Origin: Microstegium vimineum
Taxonomy: Eukaryota > Streptophyta > Magnoliopsida > Poales > Poaceae
Reading direction: 5' to 3'
Length of the DNA stretch: 64,000 nucleotides
Assembly: GCA_022036555.1 (NCBI GenBank)
Contig: CM039133.1
Location: 40,872,718-40,936,717, forward strand
In this document: positions 45,400 to 56,149 of the stretch, one piece after another
Position numbering within the stretch: position 1 is the stretch's first letter
How the letters are laid out: the number at the start of each line of letters is the position of its first letter
Program-made: the position numbers and the translations under genes
The notes under the pieces: model-generated
The model's input: only the letters and a program-made list of their open reading frames with translations
Told to the model about the DNA's origin: nothing
The model's database searches: none

Positions 45400-47700
45400 C
45401 TAGACCATATTGAGGAGCTCCGAATTGAAAGTCCGACCCAACCGAAATCTCAGTCTCAAGATGGGCCATTCGCCAAGAAGCTTAGTGAGAATGGGCAGTA
45501 AAGACGTCAGAACGCAGACCACAACAGCCAGCCATAGGAGATGAGGAGCCAGAACAGTGTATAAACCAGTAGCGAATGCTGTGGTGGTTGCCATGTAAGC
45601 AAACCACATAAGCTTCTTTGTAAAAGACCTGTAGTATAGCAAGAACTCAAGATCCTCCCACTTTGCAATGACACATATGAAGGCAACAGCAAGTGAGGAG
45701 CACATTGCCAAGGCGTCTGAGATCAAGAATGCCTTAAATGCGAACTTTCTTGACATGATGGGAAGCCCCTCGTTTCCAGAATCAGTGCTGTATCCTCCAG
45801 GCAATGTGAAAGCAGCAGCAAAGGTTATTGTGGCGATGAGGATCGCCACTAGGGAAGTGTTTCCTGTGTATGTTTGAGTCAGTGACTTGATATCCTTCCT
45901 TGATAAGTCGGTCACTACATCTTTGACATGCTTGTGGAGACTAACTCTAGAAAGAGCATCTCGAGGATCAGCATTCAGCATACGCATGAACACTTCGTTC
46001 TGCTTATAAGGTTAAAGAAAGATTTTGCATTAGATTAAATAAACATGGGAATGGTACTTGCATTAACTAATATAACAACTAATGGAAAAAATATTAAAAC
46101 CTACAACTCCACGGCTTATTGTCAAGGTTGATGAAATCCAAATAGTCATTTAGCTTAAAACCCTTCTTTCCTTTCATTCAAAATGTACTTCCTCTATCCC
46201 AAATTATTTAATGTTTTAGCTTTTCTTTCTATATACGTAACATTTGTTTTGCATTTAGATAGATATGCACTATGTCTACTAGATACGTAGCAATATATCT
46301 AAAAATGCCAAAACATCTAGATCAGAGGGAGCATCTAAGTTGTTGTATGCGGGATGTAGTTAATTAATTACTGTGAGTCTGCGACTGCACATTGGCGTTC
46401 TTTTCATACCAGTGCTAATAATTGATGCAAATGACTAGCTAGTCTGAGAAAAGTATGGCAGCAACGCAGCACAAAAGATTGCATACCCAGTTTAAAGTCT
46501 TGGCATGGTCGGTGTCTTTACATAAGTTCCAGATTGCTGGGTTACCATTGTTGTCACACACTGTGACGTCTATGTCTTTATGAAGCAATAGAGCAGCGAC
46601 CATACTGGGATTGCACTTTTGGACTGCGAGATGGAGAGCAGTACTCCCGTCCTGATTTCGCATGTTAATGAGTTTGTGAAGCTGTGGCGAGTCCAGGACA
46701 AAATTCACGAAGTCCTGATGTTGGTTAAGTACAGCTTCGTGCAGACATGTCCAGCCGCCGTATTGTTGGCGGTAGGGAGCATCTGGACAATGTTTAAGAA
46801 GCTCCCGAGCAACACCAACATGGCCACGAAATGCAGCACAAACAAGAAGAGGGTCACCATGACTTGAGAGTTGAGACTAGGTACCCTAAAGACCGATCGT
46901 GTTCCAACAATACGCTTACAATATCAATCTTGCCCCAAAGTACAGCCATCACCATTGGAGTGCAAAGGCCCTTGTCTTCTTCTCTGGCCAACCCAGGACG
47001 TGTCTTCATAATCTTGTCAACAACGGCTGCGAATCAAGGCAGTAAGGACGTACGTACGTTTAGTTAACATGAGTTTTGGTTAAAAAAAAGGAAAAAAAAA
47101 CCGTACGGTTAGTGATCTAACGGCAGGTGTCACACCTGAATTACCGTTTCTCACGGCAGCAAGCAGAGGATTTAAGCCATCATAGGATCCCCCATGAGCA
47201 GAATCTGTAATCTCCAAGAGTTTGTCAAAGACATCCTCAAAGTTTCTCATCACTGCGATGAACATAGGTGACTCGCCGTCTTGGTTCACAGCATGCGACA
47301 GGGCGGGCTTTGCTTCTATCAGCTCCAGCGCCAGCTCCCTGTGTCCACTGCGTATGGCGTGGTGCAGCACGTTGCTTCCACGCTTGTCCTGCTTCAGGAT
47401 CGCCTCGCTCAGCTGATCATCACAGTAGCACCTGAGCAAAACAGAAGCTACAGAGACACGGCCGCTAGTCACGGCGGCGAGCAGAGGGGTCTCGCCGTCC
47501 GAGTTGGCAGTGGCGAGGAGTGACGGGTTCAAAGCCTGGACCTCCTTGCAGAACACCTCGTGGCCATGGATGGCAGCGATGTGGAGGCAGGTGTTCCCCT
47601 GAAGAGTCGTTCCATCCAGCACGCCCGGATGATGCAGATGCAGCTGCCTCATTTCTGCGACATGACCACATACTGCTGCTTCCTGTAGTCGGCCCATCAT
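45400..47700 (-). pseudogene. Ankyrin-PGG gene copy 2, frameshifted in exon 2
   Basis: Same three-exon structure as copy 1: 47700-47136, 47026-46487 and 45999-45400, with the same phases. Exon 1 begins MMGRLQEAAVCGH and holds ankyrin repeats; exon 3 keeps the complete PGG domain (KSLTQTYTGNTSLVAILIATI, PGGY) and the membrane spans. In exon 2 one extra base near 46863-46878 shifts the frame: it runs ...EHDRSLGYLVSTL and soon meets TGA, while the correct frame resumes at HGDPLLVCAAFRGH. Exon lengths add to a multiple of 3 plus 1, in agreement. As it stands the product would lose the second ankyrin block and the membrane domain. A sequencing error is possible. Intron 2 has a Stowaway-like insertion (46188-46331). 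Confidence 0.82.
46188..46331. mobile_element. Short MITE in intron 2 of ankyrin copy 2
   Basis: CTTCCTCTATCCCAAATTAT at left and GATCAGAGGGAG at right, with inverted GTTTTAGC/CCAAAACATC blocks; absent from intron 2 of copy 1. Confidence 0.55.
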
Positions 47701-47749
47701 CACCTGAGGACGAAGACCAACAGCTAAGCTGATATGATACAAACAGATA

Positions 47750-47906
47750 CTCCCTCCGTCCTCCCCCCCCCCCCCCACCCACCCCCCACCACCCCACACA
47801 CACACACACCACCACCACAAAAAAAAGTGCAATTCTAGCTTTAAATTTAGATACGCGTTTATCCAGATTCAAAGCTAGAATTGTATTTTTTTTGGAACGG
47901 AGGGAG
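47750..47906. mobile_element. Stowaway-type MITE at the 5' end of ankyrin copy 2
   Basis: CTCCCTCCGTCC and GGAACGGAGGGAG ends between TA dinucleotides; a long inner inversion AATTCTAGCTTTAAAT against TTCAAAGCTAGAATT. Contains C and CA/CCA homopolymer-rich runs (47764-47817). It lies only about 50 bp upstream of the predicted ATG and may affect its promoter. Confidence 0.7.
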
Positions 47907-48527
47907 TAGGAGATAGGAGGACTAAACTACACTACTGAAATGACCCTCTATATCCTCTAATCTTACCAAAGCCCTAAACTTCTTTAAAATTTATTTAATT
48001 TTCTCACCCACTCATTCAACGTCGCTAGCATATGCATCTCGTGCACCGTCAACCGGCTGTATTAAAACCGCTCTAATTTGTGATATATTGTCTTATTCCA
48101 TACATGTTACCAGGGTTTTCCTAACCGTTCGCCGGTGGTCGGGCGGTTACCGACGGTAACCGGCCAAACCGGTCCCAAACCGAACGGTTTGGATTTTGAA
48201 TTCAAATCACGCAGTTCATTCGGTTTGGGACCGGTAACCGGTCGGTTTGGGCCGGTTACCGTCCGGTTTGATCGGTAACCGGTCCAAACCGCCGGGTGAC
48301 CTTTTTTTTTCTTGAAAAAATCAAATTTTTTTGCATGAACTTTGCACATAATGATGTAAATAGAATACACAATTCATAGAAAAATAGTGTGACACAAATG
48401 GACAACCCATTGAAATATCATAGTGATGCACTAGCCACAGATTGACGACGGAAATAACGTAGTTCACCGTTACAACAACAAATCGTCCATGGGAATACCT
48501 TGTGTCGTAGACATGCGAACATCATGG

Positions 48528-51500
48528 TCACTGGCGTTGAATATATGGGAAGATCCCGTTTCGGAACCCCTCCTCATACTCCGCGGTGGACATTAGAGCG
48601 ATACCGCGCGACTGGAGCCCGGCCTTGTAGTCTATCCATGATTGGCCCGTCCAATGAGTTGTGGTCTCCCATTCCTGCACTAACATGTTGTAGAAATCCG
48701 GGTCTTGCCATTCGTAGACCCATCTAGTGGCCGGCTGCGTGCTGATGTCAGGAACGGGGTAGGTATAACCACCACCGTACGATGTATCACTGTACGAGGA
48801 AGAGGAGTACTGTGGCGTGCCGTAGGAGTCCGTCGGGTCGTAAGCTCTCCTCTGCAATTCCGGCTGCCCATGGTCTCGGTCCTGAGTAGCATGTGTGAAG
48901 TCCGTCTCGCCTGCAGCCGACCATAATTAGTACTAGTGAATAGTCATAGACATAAAAAAATGTCTGTAACAATCGATACCTATGAAACGAAGTCCACCAG
49001 CATCACCAACATCACTACCACCAACACCATCTGCAGAACCCCCAGCCCCACCACCACCACCACCACCACCACCAACAGCACTACCACCAGCAGCTCCAGG
49101 GTCATCGTCATCACTATAACCGTCTTCACTATGACCGTCTCCACTGTCATTTGCTGAGCTGCTGTGATCGGACTCTTGGTTCCGTGGACTTTCCTCACCC
49201 TCCTCGCCATCATCTGTCGAATCATCGCTGGTGACAGGTTGTTGCACTCGCTTCCCCTTTCGTTTCTGGCTTTTGGGGTCGTCTTACCTAGGTCCCGTCT
49301 GGTATTTTCTTTTACCAAGATGCGTGTCACCCACATATCTACGGGCCCAATCACTGATGGGCCCAAGATCATCGGGGTCCACTTGGTCTCTGTCATCACA
49401 AAGAATGAATCATATTATTAAAACTATGGTTCGTTAGTGGCTAACAAAGTACATCAACGTACCTCACGATATGGGACGGAAGAGGGATGTCCGTTTCTTC
49501 ATCCTCTTCGTCGAGAACTGGAGCATGGTTGGATCTGCCATACTCCATCCAGTCTCGAACCGGACTATCCCTTTCGTAAAAGGATATCTGCGTGAACTCG
49601 TCAATGAAGTCTTCTTCCTCACGCCTAGGTGGTCCAGAGGCATCCGCGAGTCGCAGGCGAAGGTTGTAGTTCACATACACTAGCTTGTTCAGTTTTTTGT
49701 GGGACAAGCAATTCCGAACCTTCGTGTGCACTAAGGCAAATGTACTCTAGTTGCGCTCGCATCCACTGGAGGATACACATTGTGCAACAAGCCTCAACGC
49801 AAGTTTTTGTAGATTTGGAGTGCTCCTGCCGAACAGCAACCACCATTGAGCTGCAAGTGGAACCCATTATGTTAGGTATGCGCTCAAAAAGACAAAAAAA
49901 CGAGTTCAAAAGTACTCTTACATGGAGTTGTCTTGGGGTCCGTGGCCATTTTAATGGCCAGCTCACTGCCAAACTCCCCAAGGTGTGGCCATTTTTGCAC
50001 TCTTGGAAGTTGTAAACTACTTCACACAGGTTAGGTCGCCTATCCTGATCAGCGAACCGAAGGAACCTATAAATTGGTGCCACTGAATCGATGATGTATT
50101 TGAGTCCTTCCGACCACTGTATACTAGACAACCTTGCGTGAGCATAATGGCCTTCCTTGGATTTTTCCCACCTGCTATGCAAGAACTCGGAAGATCCCAT
50201 CTACTGCATAAAACGATCACGCTTCCGATGGAAGCTCTCCATGAACATGTAGTTGGTCCCAAACCTAGTGGCATTCCATTTGACCAACTCACCACCAATG
50301 GCTTCCCTCATCATTGCATTCAACTGGCCATGGTTGTGCAGCCAAGTTGAAATGCGCTTGCATACAGAGATCATACCTGCATGCTCCGACCTTTGACCAA
50401 TGTCCTTCAGCATCAAGTTGATGGTGTGTGCAAGGCAAGGTGTCCAAACAATATGCTCGTACTCCTCGTTCAATCTCTGGCATGCTCTCTTGAAGTTGGT
50501 GCCGTTGTCCGTGACGATATGCACGATATGCTCACCACCTATCTCTTCAACCACCTTGCGAATCAGCTGCACAAGTAGGCACAACATTTAGTGGAACCGA
50601 GAAAACATAGTGCATGCAGAGATGGCACAATATTTTGGACGTACCCCCAACAGATAAGATGAATCTTGGCTTCTTCCAGTCGCATCAACTGACTTGTGGA
50701 ACCACATGACGCCATTGCAATAGATCAAAAAATTGATGACATTCATTCTTGTCGGGCCCATCCACGAATCACACATCAACGTGACCCCAAACAAGGGCCA
50801 CTCCTCCTGAAACTTTGCGTACCGGCTCTGCAGGTCCTTCTCTGTCTGGTCTAGGTACTTCCCGTCTACATCCTTTCCACTGGGTGACGCGATGCCTTCA
50901 CCTGCAATCGTAAGCGAATCATGAGAATAGAGAAATATACGTAATGACATAGGTCTCCAAGTATATGTACTTACCCCACTTCTGCGTCTCCCTGACTGTA
51001 GGAATACGAGGTTGCTACGCTAGCCGGAAAATAAAACTTTTCCGACCTCATAAACCAGGATCTACTGCTAGTTATGGGTTACGGGATTACCACTAGACGC
51101 GCAGGTGCAGCGGAAGACGACTTGATGTAGTCGTGCGCGTCGCAGCAGGCAGTGCAGTTGCGTGGTCGTCCGTCTCAACGTCCCCTTCGCGCGGTTCGTC
51201 CTTGTGCTCCAGATGCAGCACCTCCGAGGAATCCCACACGTACAGGGAGGAAGCGTTGCGCCTCCGGACTGCTAGGTCCGCGAGGAGCAAAAGGCGCGAG
51301 CGTGGGGAGGCGACGGCGGCTGCCAAAAGGCGTGGATCAATATCACCCCGCGCCCACCCCTTGCTTATATAGGCGTCCTGACGAGCTCCCACGTTGGAGG
51401 CCCATTAGTAACCCTAAACCTAGTCTAATTTGGGTCCAACCCGAATTAGGCTTCCAGCCCTTTAAGCGTGCGACCCTATGGGCTCACGCACACATAGACA

Positions 51501-52901
51501 TGGCCCAAGTACTCTTACTCGACCAATAGTTGATAGCGGCCTCTAGCAAGGCGTGTCAACTCCTATGCATACGCTATGATCATATCAGACGAACCACTAT
51601 GACCATGTACAAGTTATTCCCTTTGCCACTCGATATATGGTTCAACTCGTGGGTTAACACTTAACCCAAGCACGGCCATGCATTTGTTGATCCAATCACA
51701 TGAGTGATCCAGTGATATCTCTCTCACGAAGAGAGGGGCAAATTCCATCTTGATTGTCTATGTCTTACAGCATGTTTCCCGACCACCCAATGACCACCTT
51801 TATAACTACCCAATAACGGAGTAGCGTTTGATAGTCCCTAAGTAGATCGTTTCACATCTTGAGTACATACCACAATCTCAGGTCTAAGGACATAACGTAC
51901 ATGACATGAATAGAGACTTTCTCTTGTTGGGTCAATCCAGCCTACATGTCTCACATGTGCCCACATTATTAGTTTGACATCTCCATGTCTATGACTTGTG
52001 AAACATAGCCATCAACTAATACATGTGCTGGTCTATTATTCAAGTGTGCTCTTACAAGAATGCCGACCAGGGACAACTTTTAGAATAACCATTCAGGTAA
52101 TTGAGTTCCACAAACAATTCACATAATCGTCAATCAATACTAGTTGTCTATAATGGATATTCAAAGAACACTTTATTAATCATGGATACAATCGGAATAT
52201 AATCATCTACATGATTAGCTCTAGGGCATATTCCTAACACTGACCGCACTAACAAAGTACGAATTGTCCGCCTGTCTCCCGGGGATTCCTGTAGTATGGA
52301 AAAACTTTCCCCAAGCTTTCCCAATTGCGTCCTTCGCGTTCCTTCCCCTCTGCGTCCATGACCCTGTATCAATCCTTGTCTGCTTGAGTCCACCCCTCGT
52401 ACCGGCTGCCAAGTTGTAGTCCTCCACCACCGCAGGGGTCTGCCTCTGTGAACCAGACCTCCGAAACATCCTCTGCAAAGGATTGCCCCCCTGCGAAGCA
52501 GTACCACTACCACTGCCACCTCCACGCTCGTAAGCGCCTCCTCTCCGCTGCACCCCCTCCTGGTACTCATATTCTGCTCTGGACTGATTCATGGCTGCCT
52601 GCAACTGAGCCTCGTACTCGTCATCGTCAAGGGGGTGGTTGCCCTCCGCTGCAGCAACCTCTCGTGCAACCCTCTGCCGAGAGCGGTCACTAGTTGCCTG
52701 CCTAGTTTTGTCGATCTCCTGCTGAAAGTACTCCCGGACATCTCTGGGAACCTTGCTGCAGTGGATCACCTTCGTCCCGCGTGCAGCCAAATGCTACTTC
52801 AATCGGGAAGCACCACCCCTGGCTTTTTGTGTACGACAGTAATTGCATCTCCAACCGGGAGCAAGATTCTCACCATGCTCCCATACCACGTCTCTCGGCA
52901 T
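48528..52901 (-). pseudogene. hAT transposase (BED, DUF659, dimerisation), 3 stops
   Basis: Minus-strand exons in order: BED zinc finger from the ATG at 52901 (WEHGENLAPGWRCNYC, later HLAARGTKVIHC); a linker with a Gly/Ser-rich part and YFVSAVRETQKWG, split by the solo LTR; DUF659 (GVTLMCDSWMGPTRMNVINF) at 50700-50905; the RNase-H-like core (HIVTDNGTNFKRAC, WTPCLAHTINLML) at 50201-50570; then the insertion and dimerisation region (VHTKVRNCLSHKKLNKLVYV) at 49650-49740. Acidic, Gly-rich and Tyr-rich C-terminal exons end at 48528. In-frame TAG codons at 52794-52796, 50201-50203 and 49747-49749 replace a Gln/Lys-type and two Trp-type positions. Introns have GT/AG borders. Inactive as it stands; the element could still move in trans. 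Confidence 0.85.
50997..52239 (-). mobile_element. 1.24-kb solo LTR, BARE/Angela-like Copia
   Basis: TSD CTGAC at 50992-50996 and 52240-52244. On the minus strand it begins TGTTAGGAATATGCCCTAGA and ends ATTCCTACA; the start is close to that of BARE-1/Angela LTRs of grasses, followed by an ATGATTATATT and ATTAATAAAGTGTTC region. A TATA box (CCTATATAAGC, minus strand) lies at 51361-51371. It interrupts a transposase exon of the hAT element and is thus younger than it. Confidence 0.85.
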
Positions 52902-53760
52902 CTTCCTGCACAAATGGACAACACAAACAAATCGAACACATGCATCAAATCATACCGCAAATAAACCTTAATCCTAACATACACCTAAATCCTACCTAAA
53001 TCCTAAATCCTATATCAATAAAATCCTAAATCCTACATACATCCTAAAGCAAATCCAACCGCAAATCCTAAATCCTAAACCAAATAAACCTAACTCCTAT
53101 ATACATCCTAAGTCAAATCCTACCTAAATCCTACAATAAATATTTTCTGCATCCTATACTCCATCAATCCTACATCCTAGAACTAAATCCTACAACTAAA
53201 GCAACTACAAATGCAAAGAAATGAAAAAAACAAAAAAACAAAAACTCACCGAGCGAACCCGAGCGGTTACCGCTCTCTCGGTCGGTAACCGACGCCGTCC
53301 GGTCGGTAACCGCCGGGGGGGGGGGGGGGGGGTGTGGCCTGGATGCGCGGTCGGTAACCGACCGAATCTACTCGGTAACCGACTCTGACCGAGCGGTTAC
53401 CGAGGCGCGGCGGCGGTCGCGGGCGGGTGGGTGCGGGGCAGGGGCGGATAGGGTTTGGGGAGCGGCCAGGACCCCCCCACCCCCAACAGCTCCCTTGTAG
53501 GAGGCGGCAGGAGCCAATGGGCCGCATGGGTTCTTTTTTTTTTTCAAACTTAAACACATCCAAAAAATAGCAAACGATCTCCAATTTGAAATTTTTTTAC
53601 ACCATTGGACTCTATAAATCGTGAACTATTTTTAGGAATTTTTTCAGAATTTTTTTTTTGGAAATTCAAATTTAAAATTTGAATTCAAACCGGAACCGAA
53701 ACCGAACTGCCCGGGGGCGGTTTGTCGGTACCGACCGGTTTGAAAAACCCTGCATGTTAC

Positions 53761-54080
53761 ATAAATTTATGGTAGACGATGAATTGGAGAAAATTTCTTG
53801 TTTTTTTTTAAAATTGATTTATTTACATTTGACCCATACAAATTTTTGAAATTTCGTATTTATCGATGGAGAGCGATAGCAGTGGCGGATCCAAGATGCG
53901 ACCAGGGGGGGCTAAGTAACAATATCATGATCAACAATGAAAATTTTGATGAATTTTATAGAGATTTAATGGAGAAATGAGTGATTTTATAGAGATTTAA
54001 TGGAGAAATAGGTGAATTTTTTAGAAATTTAATGGACAAATGAGTGAGCTACCGGCTATATACGGAGAAACCATACGTAC
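53761..54080. other. Flank of ankyrin copy 3 where exon 3 is missing
   Basis: AT-rich. Contains a fragment of the AGTGGCGGATCCAAGATG family (53882-53920) and a roughly 35-bp tandem repeat (ATTTTATAGAGATTTAATGG, 53945-54035). No PGG exon. Confidence 0.6.
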
Positions 54081-55288
54081 CGACTTGGAAGGCTCTGCGT
54101 GGAAATAATTAGTATGGTGGTGCTGTAAAATAGCGACCACGCTCCTCATTGTTTGTCTCTTTTTTTCCTCAACTGCTGGCAAGATGATGGCTCCAAGTTG
54201 CAGAGCAGTTTCTCCTTTATTATTGGGCAGGTTAATAAGATGCTCAAGTTGCGGAGACCTCACGACAAACCTCACAAAATCTGCCTGACCAAATGATACA
54301 GCTATGTGAAGACATGTCGAACCAGTTGCATCGCAGTAGGGGGGATCAGGACAGTGTCTAAGAAGCTCTCGAGCAACACCAACATTGCCCTTAGTTGCTG
54401 CGATAGAAAGAAGAGGGGAGCTAGCTGTGGAGATGAAATAACCCAAAGACGGATCATGTTCCAACAATACTGTAAGCACGTCAATCTTGTTCTCAATTGC
54501 GGCAATGTGCATTGGTGTACGCTTTCCTTTATTTTCTTGTCCGACTAGCTCTGGGCGTGCCTCCATAACCCTTTTAGCCATAACTAGACAATACGAAAAT
54601 AAGGCAAGAAACATATATGTGATTGAGGTGACCAAGCTGAGGGGTATTAGATATCAAGTTCCTATGAAAAAACAAAAGTAATAAATTTCACAGCCTTTGT
54701 ATGCGATGCATAGGTCTCACCTGCATTACCGCTTGTCACGGCAGCATGCAGAACATTGCACCCATGGGGTCCCCCAAGAGCCGCATCAGGAATCTCCAGC
54801 AGCTTCTCCAAGATGTCTTCATAATTTCTCATCACCGCGGTGTACATGGGTGACTCATAACATTTGTTCACAGCTTTGGATAAACCAGGCTCTGCTTCTA
54901 TGAGCTCCAGCGCGAGCTTCCTATCTCCCCTGAAGACGGCATGGTGCAGTGCGTTGAATCCACGCTTGTCTTGCTTCAGGATCGTCTCGCTCAGTTGGTG
55001 ATCACGGCAGAACCTAAGTAAAACTGAAGCTAAACCCACACGGCCCCTAGCCACGGCGGTGAGCAGCGGCGTCTCGCCGTCGGCATTGATGGCGTTGAGT
55101 AGAGGAAGGGACTGGTTCAGCGTCAGAACATACTTGCAGAACCCCTCGTTGCCATGGATGGAGGCGATGTGGAGGTAGGCGTTCCCCTGTGGCGTTGTCC
55201 CAAGCAGCACGCCCACGTCATTAAGGCCGAGCTGCTTGATTTCTGCGGCATCACCAGATATGGCCGCTTTCAGGAGCCGCCTATCCAT
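54081..55288 (-). CDS. Ankyrin protein, copy 3, lacking the PGG exon
   Basis: Exons 55288-54721 (from MDRRLLKAA) and 54583-54081 join in phase 1 with proper GT/AG borders and give 357 codons of uninterrupted ankyrin repeats (AYLHIASIHGNEGF, FNALHHAVFRGD, RTPMHIAAIENK, STCLHIAVSFGQ). After ...HAEPSKS there is a donor-like GTACGT, but no exon 3 with the PGG and membrane domain follows; retained intron would add about 20 residues to a stop at 54021. The tail of exon 2 diverges from copies 1 and 2. The first 300 bp of exon 1 are about 95% identical to copy 1, while the rest is closer to copy 2. It may be a truncated pseudogene or a soluble ankyrin protein. Confidence 0.65.
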
Positions 55289-55584
55289 CCCAGTCTTCTG
55301 CTCCAACTCCAATGGAAAAGTCTAGTGACTGAAAGAGCTAGCGTGGTAAGATGCAGCTATGAATCACCCACGTATAGTACACACAAGGAAAAAAAAGGAA
55401 AAGCTATGAAACCGTAGTCAGGGTCAGCCGACCGAACAACTTTGGTGAGTTAAATAGTTAATTAAATAGTTGACTATTGAGTTTACCATCGGGGTTGATC
55501 AGAGATGTGGAAAATGTGACAGAGAGGGAGCCCAACCTAGCGCAACTCCCATGGCCCCCTCCTTCCGGCACCCGCCTCCACCTC
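55289..55584 (-). promoter_or_regulatory. 5' flank of ankyrin copy 3
   Basis: Homologous to the upstream region of copy 1 (GAAAGAGCTAGCGTGGTAA and GGGGTTGATCAGAGA blocks) without the LINE and MITE insertions seen there. No TATA box is confidently assigned. Confidence 0.5.
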
Positions 55585-56149
55585 GTTGGAATAAGTGGTC
55601 TCAGGCCCATGGGCTGTATGGGCAAACGCCCTAACCGCTTATATGTCCATGGCTGAGTCAATGGAGAGGAGTACGTGACTTTCCTGTACGTGCCGTAATC
55701 AGGATACCCTAACATTATGTTAGGGGGTTGTGGCCTCTCATCACACAGGGCGAATAAAAGGGGACGGCTTCCACTTCTGGGAATGCAATGTTCCTTCCAC
55801 CGATAGCAGAGTATCCTGAGGATTACGATTAGTCACCAATCCACTAATGTGGTCATATAACTAGATTAGAGATCTGTGTCTAAGCCCCTAATTTTATCTA
55901 ATATTGTGGCATCAAGAGCCTGCTCGTGAAACCCTAAAGTGTGGGTTTTTCTCAGTTTGAGTTGATTTGAGATCGCTTTGACCTAATTAGCGCCTTAATT
56001 AATCACTGTTGCGCCATAATTAGCCATGTTCATCTGTTATAGGCCCTAATTGATCATGTCTAAGTCTTTCATCGTTATTGTTCTCACGATCAGATCAGTT
56101 TTGTGCATCTTTAGGGCCTAGATCTAGTTAATTATCAGGGTCAGTCACG

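Larger units (their letters stand above)
48111..53752. mobile_element. 5.6-kb hAT transposon with 8-bp TSD
   Basis: TIRs CAGGGTTTTC and GAAAAACCCTG, flanked by the perfect 8-bp duplication CATGTTAC (48103-48110 and 53753-53760). Subterminal regions are filled with GGTTACCG, CGGTAACCG and AAACCGGT repeats (48120-48300 and 53260-53740), likely transposase binding sites. It carries a minus-strand transposase gene with three nonsense codons and a BARE-like solo LTR. Without the LTR and one TSD copy it is about 4.4 kb. It inserted between ankyrin copies 2 and 3. Confidence 0.9.

Noticed and set aside
49164..49437. Plus-strand hydrophobic frames as membrane proteins
   Set aside because: They are shadows of the minus-strand transposase's acidic and Gly-rich exons.
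53267..53584. Pro/Arg-rich minus-strand frame
   Set aside because: Lies in the hAT subterminal repeat array next to a G run; no family, no splice context.
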